Source: Acanthaster planci
Taxonomy: Eukaryota > Echinodermata > Asteroidea > Valvatida > Acanthasteridae
DNA: 42,406 bases
Assembly (NCBI RefSeq): GCF_001949145.1
Contig: NW_019091623.1
Span: 17,244-59,649, forward strand
Reading direction: 5' to 3'
Positions within the stretch are counted from its first letter, which is position 1, and each line of letters begins with the position of its first letter. Below the pieces are notes generated by a model that saw only the letters and a list, made by a program, of their open reading frames with translations, was not told where the DNA came from and did not search any database. This document shows positions 1 through 8,600 of the stretch, in pieces. The position numbers were made by a program, and so were the translations under genes.

Positions 1-7
1 AATTTAC

Positions 8-74
8 CTTGTACCAACCGTTCATATCTTCATCTCCACTGTTTCAGCTCACTTGTCATAGTAGAGTGTGGTTC
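8..74 (-). pseudogene. Exon copy 1, frame broken
   Basis: Third copy of the exon core, 67 nt. It starts EPHSTMTSELKQW and then shifts frame because two bases are missing relative to the intact copy, reaching TGA at once. The bases after the gap still resemble the intact copy. Donor reads GTAAAT on the minus strand. Confidence 0.5.
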
Positions 75-192
75 CTGTAGAAATGAAAAGAATTCCTTTT
101 ACTTTATCAGACATTACTTAGAAAGTAAGAGAGTTATTCACTTGGGAAATCAAGGAAGAATTTGTAAAACAGAGTTTTTGGTGATAACTCAC

Positions 193-260
193 CTTGTACC
201 CAACTTTCATTTTCTTCATCTCCACTATTTCAGCTCACTCGTTATTGTAGAGTGTGGTTC
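193..260 (-). pseudogene. Exon copy 2, frame broken
   Basis: Same acceptor and donor context as the intact copy, but 68 nt long. The frame opens with EPHSTITSELK and then hits a TAG where the intact copy has CAA. Splice signals remain (TTTTACAG and GTGAGT), so it could still be spliced in and would end the reading frame. Confidence 0.5.
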
Positions 261-372
261 CTGTAAAAATGAAAGATTTCCTTTTTTTATCAGACATTAA
301 TTGGAAAGTGAAAAATTTACCCACTCGGGATTCAAGGAAGTATTTGTAAAACAAGGTTTTCTGACAACTTAC

Positions 373-441
373 CTTGAACCAAAGTTTTGTTTCTTCATCA
401 GTCCATTGTTTCAGCTCGCTCGTCATAGTAGAGTGTGGTTC
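373..441 (-). CDS. Exon-like core, intact copy; W-x-x-E-E SAM-like start
   Basis: This 69-nt, phase 0 to phase 0 open segment has an acceptor CTATAG and donor AAG|GTAAGT. It encodes EPHSTMTSELKQWTDEETKL followed by WFK. The W-T-D-E-E-x-x-x-W-F pattern resembles the first helix of a SAM domain (W-x-x-E-x-V-x-x-W-L), but a Myb/SANT-like start is also possible and 23 residues cannot decide. It is probably an internal exon of a minus-strand gene whose 3' part lies before the window. The phase 0 donor of the block at 1261-1377 would join it in frame. Gene not recognised. Confidence 0.4.
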
Positions 442-1260
442 CTATAGAAATACAAAGAATTCCTTTTATTTTACCAGACATAATCAGAAAGTAAGGAACT
501 CACCCACTTGGGGAATTAAGGAAAGCATTCGTAAAATCCATCTCAATAGTACAATGGTGATTGATCCAAGCGAGTAAAGGGTACATTTTGGGTGCTTCAA
601 GCACATTTCAATGTCAAAGAAGAAAACACAGCCAGAAATCTAAGCACAGAATTCTTGAAATCTGTACCACTCAATATTTGTTCTCATTACATCTTCAGCG
701 TTGAACTTAGCAGTTGAACAATCGAACTTAATGGTGCTTCTTTTTTTGGTACACACACTGCGTGAATAGAAACTATGTTGGGGGAAACATACAATAAAAC
801 CATGTATTTAGATTTATTTTAGTTGTAAATTTTACGTTGTTCATCAAATGACTGTTTTATTTTTGGATAAAATAAAGTAGTCAATGTTTCTTCATAACAC
901 CTCTACCACAGATTCTGATTGATTTAACTGATTACTGAATTAATTTGATTTCAGAAATATTAGAAGTACACGTATGCTTATTTGAATAATAAATTGGTTG
1001 AAAATTTACCAGCACTTATCCAAACTACCTTTTCATGGAATGGGTTAACTTAAGTAAATGTAGCCCCAAACCAGAGTGTGCAAAATGTGCAACACACTCC
1101 AGTATGCATTTTTACATAATACCTGTGGTCATGTGTACAGTTCATCGATTGATACAGGTCTAACGGTTTGGTCGCTAAAATTCTTAGCTGCTCAAAAATA
1201 CAGAATCTGTGGGTGAAGTGCTATAAAAAGACTGAATATTTGTCAATGAGCACTACTCAC
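442..1260. other. AT-rich stretch, no gene seen
   Basis: Probably an intron if the flanking minus-strand exon-like blocks belong to one gene. No open frame with coding character, no repeat recognised. Confidence 0.4.
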
Positions 1261-1377
1261 CTCTATGGATATTCCTTGAAGTTGAACAACAATAGCTTCA
1301 TGTAGGACCGACTCCAGGCAATATCCTTCCAGTGCATAATTCAGAATCCTTGAAGACTCTTCCTCGCTAATCTTCTT
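1261..1377 (-). CDS. Exon-like block of an unrecognised minus-strand gene
   Basis: An open segment of up to 39 codons on the minus strand ends in a consensus donor (ATAGAG|GTGAGT) in phase 0. It contains EEESSRILNYALEGYCLESV followed by LHEAIVVQLQGISIE, which reads as an amphipathic helical segment. The 5' limit is uncertain: an in-frame TGA lies at 1378-1380, and candidate acceptors (AAAG, TTAG) lack a pyrimidine tract. It could be an internal exon upstream of the triplicated exon. No family recognised. Confidence 0.35.
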
Positions 1378-1834
1378 TCATTTTCTCCATTTTCTTAAAA
1401 CACAGTGGCTTGTGTCATGTCCATGAATTTCTTTATATTCTTAAACTCAAAACACAGAGTCCAATGTGGCAGAGGTAAATGTTGATTTCCCCCCATTTGT
1501 TGAAGACTATGCCTTTATTTTATCCAGGGAACCTGCACAGTTAAACTGATTCTCACTTGGGCCAAGGTCAAACTGCAAAGGAACTTTTCTCAAAAAATGA
1601 CTAAAAAACCCGTTGGGGCATTTACAGTGATTTTTAAAATCATTTTTGAAATTTTGATTTACAACAAGTTTAAGAAATGTGCTATTGAATTTTGAACACA
1701 AAAGGCACTTTTTTTTAAAGGTTTCACAGCATTTAGACAGATCACATTCCTCATTCTAAGTAGGAAATGGGAATCTGGTAAATGGTTTAATATGGGGGTA
1801 ATATCTTGTTGTTACATATTATTTGGTAAAGGTT

Positions 1835-2012
1835 GGGGTTAGTTGAAAATGGGTTAGTTAATGGGATTGTTATTTATTGTTAATGGTTAGGGGTTGGTTG
1901 ACATTCACATGGTAAATGGTTACCGGTTTATGGGGTTGTTATTGACTGTTGATGGTTGGGGGTTGGTCGAGGTTAATATGGTTGATGGATAATAGTCAAT
2001 GGGATTGTTTTC
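1835..2012. repeat. Imperfect GT-rich tandem repeat
   Basis: Degenerate units of roughly 80-90 bases built on 'atgggattgttatt', 'ttgatggttgggggttgg' and similar strings. Strand-asymmetric (T and G on plus, almost no C). The minus-strand open frame here has a proline/asparagine-rich repeat composition and is not coding. Confidence 0.6.
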
Positions 2013-2282
2013 ATAGCTGTGAGGAAATGATCTGAGAATACTGTTACTAACAAAATGACCCTCAATTGATGCATAACGAGTCAATATATCAGAAAGCACA
2101 ATTGCCTTGTATTTGGGAATAGACAATTATCACGTTCAATTTGTTCCACGTGGCAGGCAAACCCTGGATAATGGCAAGTTGATTGATTCATGATCTTGTC
2201 TGACCGTAGGTCCATTGTTTCATTTCCAGTTCAAATGGTAGAATGAATCATGTCCCATTAGATTTGAGTATTGCAGGCATCT

Positions 2283-2368
2283 TCAATGCTCCATTCTTCC
2301 TGTGCCCCCCAAGGTGCGAGTACTGGTTCCAGCCTTCCTTGCTGCTTCAAATTTGGCTCTAGAAGAAT
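2283..2368 (-). CDS. Possible short terminal exon, minus strand
   Basis: After the acceptor TTTTACAG, a frame entered in phase 1 reads SSRAKFEAARKAGTSTRTLG plus GTGRMEH and then TGA. Its Ala/Lys/Arg/Gly-rich composition differs from the surrounding AT-rich DNA. A possible donor (ACCA|GTACTC) lies inside, so it may be shorter. It has no clear link to the exon-like blocks further left. Weak candidate. Confidence 0.22.
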
Positions 2369-2650
2369 CTGTAAAATAATGAAATAATACTTTTCAAATC
2401 AACTTTTGCCCAATCCTCGGTAGCTCTAATTATAAACCCCTAACTCCCTTGAGTGTATGTAAAATTATATTGAATCAGAGGATTTGTGACTATTTGGACT
2501 AATGGACTCTGGGTAAGAACTTTACACTCCATCCTATTTCTATCTTAACAGTCAACAGCTTCATAAATTACCAGAACTTTAAAGCCCATTTCTACATTGA
2601 GCAATCCTTACTTGTAGGACTCTGCAAGTGTTACAACTTTCAAAAAGTTA

Positions 2651-2703
2651 AAATTTCAAATTTTCTTTCCAAAGTCCTCCACAAAATGGCTTCTCAACCC
2701 TTC
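2651..2703 (-). pseudogene. Degenerate zinc-finger-like exon copy, inverted relative to 3508-3701
   Basis: After CTTACCTAG the minus strand reads GRVEKPFCGGLWKENLKF and then stops. It is clearly related to the plus-strand segment at 3508 (GRVEEPFCGGFCKK) in protein, DNA and position of the acceptor. The second cysteine has become W and no His pair follows, so no working finger remains. Confidence 0.45.
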
Positions 2704-3507
2704 CTAGGTAAGAAAAGGTGATCTGGGAAGTACTTTTATATGACCTTGGACCAGTAGTGACTGCTTTTGCATTTGTACTGAGACAACAACAGGTGACAGC
2801 AAACTGACATTGAGCCCCACTTATGAATTTCACTGCAAGAAATTTATATCTGATTTCATGCGTAAGGTCAAGCATAACATTAGGTCCCTAATTTCGCCAC
2901 CTATTGTAAAGTCTGATTGGTTTTTCTGATTGAAGCGGATGAGTATGGCAGGGAATACGTTATACGCTGCATTGTGAAGCTGTTAACACACTTGTAAATG
3001 GTCGAGCCAATACCAGATGTTTGTGATGTTGTGCATGTGCAGTTTGTGACGCATCATATGTAAATGGCCACAGCTCGCAGATGGGCGGATAATTTTGTGA
3101 AAAGCGGCAGAATGGAAAGTAAAAGCTCTGAATTTTGCCAAAAAAGTTGATTACATGGTCCAAACACCATCAGGCATGCGATTTAAAGATATATTGGCGG
3201 CTTCTGGGGAGAAGAGTTGACTGAGAATTTAAAGTACAGTTTTGTCAAAGAACGGAGGGACACCAATGGCTGCATTCAAAATCCCATTGTTTTAATGTCA
3301 GAAACCCATTCTGAAAGTAAAAAAAATACATATTTTTTCAGTATTTTGGGCCACAAAATGTGACCTTTTTTCAGTCTGAACAATCAACACTAGGCATATA
3401 CATCAGACATGTTACAGAAATGCATCCAATTTCAAATGAAAATGCAAGGTAATATAGGCCTTCTTCCCCAATTACCTTGCTTCTTTTTGAAAGTCTATCT
3501 TTTACAG

Positions 3508-3701
3508 GAAGGGTTGAAGAGCCATTCTGTGGAGGATTTTGCAAAAAAACTTGGAATTTCAAGAATTCCATATTCAGACATCACTTGACATGTCACAAAC
3601 CGCATAAGACTGGTCTGAAAAATTCTAAATGTTTTCTAAGTAAATGCTTCAATATTTTCACTGCTAAATTTGACTCTTCAAGACACGTTATCACTTTTAA
3701 A
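3508..3701 (+). pseudogene. C2H2 zinc-finger-like exon (two degenerate fingers)
   Basis: Following acceptor TTTTACAG, an open frame contains a linker-like TGRVEEPF and then a finger with C-x3-C-x3-W-x5-I-x2-H-x4-H spacing (FCGGFCKKTW ... FRHHLTCH). A second unit follows with C-x4-C-x3-F-x5-S-x2-H (KCFLSKCFNIF ... SSRH) but no final His. The frame runs on to 3917 without a recognisable domain. C-x3/4-C instead of C-x2-C and the missing His suggest a decaying or very divergent finger gene. No partner exons were found, so I class it as a probable pseudogene fragment. Confidence 0.4.
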
Positions 3702-4900
3702 TGGCTAACAAATTGCTGTATGAGAAAATTAGTGATGTTCGTACATGGAACTCCGGTCCTACTCCCAGTCCCACCCCGAACTTGCTTAGCCAACCGTGAC
3801 GAAGTGAATGAGTCTCAGTCGAACCTTAATTTTGCGCTAAAAAAGTCGGTGTTTCGAACTTTAATTAGTTCAGTTTACTCTTTATTCAGTAAACAGTGCC
3901 ATGTATTCAATTACTAGGGCCAAAACAGCTCCATTTCGCTCAAAAGCGGCAGACTTACTTTGGATGCCAAGATGGTGTAGAGAAAACCTCTTTCTAGGAT
4001 GCCCGCGAATTTGTGAATGCGCGTCACCCCACGTGTTGATTTCATTGTTTTACAGTTACACTGGTTCCAGTTCCTGCGTTCACTTCAAGTTTGTATTCAT
4101 TGCGGCGGAAACCAATCATTGCGCAGTTGAAATTTGATTGGACAATTGTCGAGTAATTTTTTTATAAAGGCATTTATTCATTTTAAAGCCCAGCTCTGAA
4201 TAAATTATACAAAAAATAATAATAACAAGGAAATTCTTATTATAGCACATGTAAGATTACATCAGCATTACGAACAACGTCGCCGAGTGAAAGGGCGTGG
4301 TTTAGCAGTCAGCACTAGTTTCCGTCCAGTACGCAGTCTCCAGGGTGCGTTTGAGTCTAACTCGTGTTAACACGAGCATACACCTTAGCTCTCGAATGGC
4401 TGAAGTACGACCGCGGGCCAGCGATAGTGTACTCTCCCTAGATGGGGAGGGGTTATTTCACCTCTCGGAGGAGGGGTATACTCCTGCACCCGAAGGTAAT
4501 GCGCACGCATCCTGTGTTTTTTAACAGCAGTAACCGCGCGAACGAACGCCACTACGTCTTCAGACGTCCTCCAAACTAGGGACCAGTAGCTGGTAATCCT
4601 AATGGGCGAATTGTACCACAAATGTTAGCTCATTAATAAAAGTTAGGCCCATACACTCTAGGTATTCAATATTATAAAGTCCTCAGAGCCATGAAATTGG
4701 GGAATCGAAGAAATACGGCACTCGAAACTCTGGCCTGGAGATGGGGCTTCCAAGTCTGAGCAATTTGGATGCAATCAGCCTCGGAAGTGGCACCATTTAG
4801 CTGGTTTGCATCGGATGCACTTTTTTAAAATGGCTGCTTTTCCGGGCAGGGAAATTTCCTTCCTTTTAGGGGTGACCTACCTTGGGTGAGAATTCTCAAA
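3702..4900. other. Intergenic DNA, no gene recognised
   Basis: The block at about 4250-4640 is GC-richer than its surroundings and has small hairpins (TCCCTAGATGGGGAGGGG near 4436; CGTCTTCAGACG near 4555). It may be a short mobile element or an old SINE, but I could not identify ends or promoter boxes. Confidence 0.3.
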
Positions 4901-4996
4901 ATGGTCAACATTCTAAAAATTGAAAGGAAAATGAAGGAGGATATGTCAAACATCATTTTTCCTGTGGAGCAACCTGAACACATGTGGGAGCTGTGA
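4901..4996 (+). CDS. 31-codon small ORF or first-exon candidate
   Basis: ATG opens a frame reading MVNILKIERKMKEDMSNIIF then PVEQPEHMWEL, and TGA. The last bases form a donor consensus (GAGCT|GTGAGTATTTT), so the frame could instead be a first or internal exon joined in phase 2. It has charged-helix and PVEQPEH composition unlike the chance frames nearby. It lies about 600 bases before GIT exon 1 on the same strand. No family recognised. Confidence 0.3.
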   Translation: MVNILKIERKMKEDMSNIIFPVEQPEHMWEL

Positions 4997-5527
4997 GTAT
5001 TTTTAGAAATAACTTTGAAGTACAGGAATTTATCATTGATGTCTATGGGACTTTACTTACAGCGGTGCATCCTAATGATTCCTCCGGAATCCTGCTGGTT
5101 CTAAGTTGATGAGGAAATTAGCATATAACAGTTCGTGACAACACTGTCACGTGATAAATCTTTGGAAGACCATAGACCTGCTGTGTTTTTTCTCCCCCAG
5201 TAAACCAGATGCCCGTGGACGTGGTGGATATTTTGAATTTGGAAATGGAGTTTTCGATTTTACTTCGAAGTTGTCCTTGACAAAAGTCAGTGCCAGACAG
5301 AACACTGAGTATTGCTTATTTGAAACCAAGCTGTCACACGCGCGCACGATCGATCCGAAAGGTTGTGTGTAACATCATAAATGTCTGAATGTACGTGAAA
5401 ATTAGAAAAAGTGAATGTGCATGCGCAGAGCTAAACCAATCACGGACCACAGGCACAAGCTAGCTACCAATCCTTGTGTGTAACAACAAGGACGGGGACC
5501 AGTCCATGTGTGGAATCCTACATACTA

Positions 5528-5545
5528 GGCCGCGCCGGCGCGCCG
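5528..5545. promoter_or_regulatory. CpG cluster upstream of GIT
   Basis: An 18-base run GGCCGCGCCGGCGCGCCG, containing the palindrome GGCGCGCC, lies 68 bases before the GIT start codon. It is the densest CpG spot of the region and may mark the GIT core promoter. No TATA box stands out. Transcription start not visible. Confidence 0.35.
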
Positions 5546-5612
5546 TGCACCAGAACTGTAAATCTGGGAGGGTATTGAGATTTAACTTCCGGCACACGGT
5601 ACGGAGGCGAAA

Positions 5613-5667
5613 ATGAGGGGAAAACAACGCGTTCCCGGGGAGATTTGCGCCGATTGTGGAACACCAG
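5613..5667 (+). CDS. GIT: GIT exon 1: start codon, first zinc ligands
   Basis: [18 protein letters not shown]; donor CCAG|GTAGGA, phase 1. C12 and C15 are the first Cys pair of the ArfGAP finger. The ATG is chosen because it gives the normal short N-terminus of GIT proteins, about nine residues before the I-C-A-D-C motif. Confidence 0.93.
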
Positions 5668-8600
5668 GTAGGAGAGAATCGTGGAAATAATATGTAGGAT
5701 AATCAAGGATGGGTCATAATCGACCACTGAGAGAAATTGACCTTGATCTGCGGGTTGGTTTGGCTAGTTCGAGTTTCATTGTGTCATGTCCACTTTCCGG
5801 ACGCAGACTGCATGGACAAATGCACCGTGTGTTGTTAGAGAGTTTGCAGAAACCAACCCGTGTTTGCAGTACAAATCATCTTGTCAGGCTTGTTGTTCAG
5901 ACACTCAGCGGGTAGGCTTGACATGCTTAGCCTAACATGTTAGGCCCATGTGCCATGTTTGGTTTTCTGATTTTTGCTTTGTTTATTGTTTAGTTTTCTT
6001 GTTTCTGTTTTTGGCATTTCTTGGGCCNTTTTGTGTATAGGCCCTAGACTCTAGAGACTAGTAAAAGATCCGCATCATTCATAGTTTTGAAAGCAACGCC
6101 AACAAGTTAACCATACTATTTTCCAAACCCTATTTTCCCTGTGTATGGAGCCATCTTTCCTCACTAAAGCACCCTTGAAATGTAAAATTAACAACTAAGA
6201 GCCACTCCCTTTTAACATGTTTAAGCTTGGTGGTGTTTATTGCTATGGTCCGATGCAGACTTTGTCCTGTTTTTAACTCAGACATCTGCTAAAAGGACAC
6301 AGAAATTGGAGAGAATATTGCATTCCACTTCCACTTTTTATAATCATGCATGTATATCATCTCAATAAAGGTCTGTTATTGCAGAAATGCCAAATAGAGA
6401 TGAATCTTGGACCGAAAACATTTCCAAGTTTGTCCGGAAAAGAAAATTTTCTTGATTTCCCGTAGACAACCACAGCAGTGGAGTCAGGATGCAACATTCT
6501 CTCTTCCCATCCATTGGACTTTACACTAAGTGTAAATTTTGTTCCATCAGATCCAGGGTGGGCGTCTTTAAATCGAGGGGTGCTGGTGTGCGATGAGTGT
6601 TGCTGTGTGCATCGTAGTCTTGGTCGCCACATCTCTCAGGTCCGGGCGCTGAACCATGGACCACCCTGGCCTAGAAGTCTCAGAGAGGTAGGTTGCTGGG
6701 AGAAGTTCCCATGGTTGACAGTGTTCAAATAACAAAGGTTCATGAGTGATAAGGGTGCATTGCTTTCATGAGGTGAAAAATGAACTGGACCATTTTCCTG
6801 ATGCAATCTGTCACCAAATGAAATTACTCTCACTGTAGCTCAAACGGCCAATAGTTATTGTTTGTTTTACACAGCAAGCGTCATAAATAAATTAAGAAAT
6901 AACCTAAATATCACTTGAATAAATCCTTAAAACCCCGTCTGAATAAATCTTTACATCATCTACCAGTTCAGACATTTTTTGTGATCTGGAATGGATGGAA
7001 CCATTTATCTGATTGTGCCTGATGAATCGTGTAGTCCATTATTGCAATTTGAACATGTTGTGCATTTAGACGTGTAGTTCGTGACTTGTGATGGACTATC
7101 CACCAATTACATGACACAGATTTTGGGCATTGTGTGATGGGCAACTGGCTTTGTTTATATAAGGAGGACATACCTCAGTTAAGAAGCGTGATTTACAATG
7201 CATGAATGATTGCATTTTTAACCCTAACCCCCAGGCCTTTTTGCTAGGCACCATCCTCATTCCTCCAAAATCCTCCAATTTTTCTGGAATGTGTTCCTTT
7301 GAGAGGTGCTCACGGCCTCAATCCTTCAAAATCCTGCGGCAGGTTCTCTCATTGTGTTGATGCAGTGCGAATGGTATCTTGGAGGATTTCACACATAATG
7401 TAGGCATAAATTTATGCATGACTGAACATAAGCAACACAAGGTCTGACCCACAGCCTCGAAACAATGCATCCTTCGCAATTGGCCACACAAATTTGTCAT
7501 TCAACTTCAATCCTCCAAAGTCTGTCATATCCTCCCCCCAGGGATTTGGAGGATTGAGGACGGTGTGGGTTAATGTCGGTAAATCCATATGTGGACATGT
7601 ATAGCTGTTGTCAACGAGTGGCTTTTTTCAATCTACTTCACACAAAGCAGATCATTTGCTTGTTACCCAGTCCACAGAAAATGGTTCTATGAGGCGTTAG
7701 TGATGGCCTGTAACATTAATCCATCACAGTGGAAATCAAGAGCGACTCTCAATATTTTTCGTCCATGAAGTCCTTTCACATCAGGATGCTGAACTGAGCG
7801 ATACATCAAACCAAATTGCTCCCTTTGCTCCATCATAAACAAAAACAGCCTTAAGGTTCAACTTGTGGGATCCTATAACATTTTGGAAGCATCGTTGAAC
7901 AAAAGATCTGTAACCTTTGCAGATGGTCTATGCACTTGTCACCAACGGAGCCAATTCGATCTGGGAACATTCACTCCTGGACCCATCGCAAGTCCGCAGC
8001 GGCAAGCGCAAACCTTCCCCCAAGGATCCCATACAGTAAGTCCAAAAAGAACCCCCTCCCCTTCCCCTTATGAAACAAGCCTCAGTGCCCGTCTCAGACT
8101 AGCATGAGAATGGTGCTGTCCCTTCGTTGTCTTGCCATGTTCACTCTTGCTGATTTCAAGTTCAGTTTTTCATCTTGTCTCTTTGAGAAGTTTAGTCCAT
8201 TTTTATTACAAGTTTTTGGATAATGCCCTTTTTTGGTGGGAGAGGATGAAAGTAGTTAACTTGAAATCCCCTCTATTCTGATCAGTCAGATTTCCCTCAA
8301 ACATGTATATAAATTGAAACCCTGCTGTCTTTCCACAAAATGAAACCTGCTGAATATTCAACATGTTGTTATTGGCATCTGTCTACGTGTGTCAGTTTTG
8401 TTGGGCACTTTATAGCCAGCTATTCATGTGAGTTACAAACTTTTATGAGAACAGGCACAAAATTTGAAATTTTATGTGGTATTTTCTACAAAAGTAAATA
8501 TTTACAAGAGTCATGTTCACATCAAGTTTCATAACCTTAACTGCTTGACAAACCCATTACAAGTTACAGTGCAGCCTGGATACAGGTTGGCCTTGAGCAA

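Larger units (their letters stand above)
8..441 (-). repeat. Tandem triplication of a ~180-bp unit containing an exon-like core
   Basis: Three head-to-tail copies (cores at 8-74, 193-260 and 373-441; period 185 and 181 bases) share flanking as well as core sequence. On the minus strand each core is bounded by an acceptor (CTATAG, TTACAG or CTACAG before GAACCACACTC) and a donor (AAG followed by GTAAG, GTGAG or GTAAA). This looks like a duplicated exon with part of its introns. Core lengths are 67, 68 and 69 nt, so only the copy nearest the 5' side of the minus-strand gene keeps an open frame. The array may continue past the window start. Confidence 0.8.

Noticed and set aside
4250-4640. Possible tRNA or tRNA-derived SINE
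   Set aside because: Some hairpins and GC-rich sequence, but no A and B box pair or clover-leaf could be drawn.
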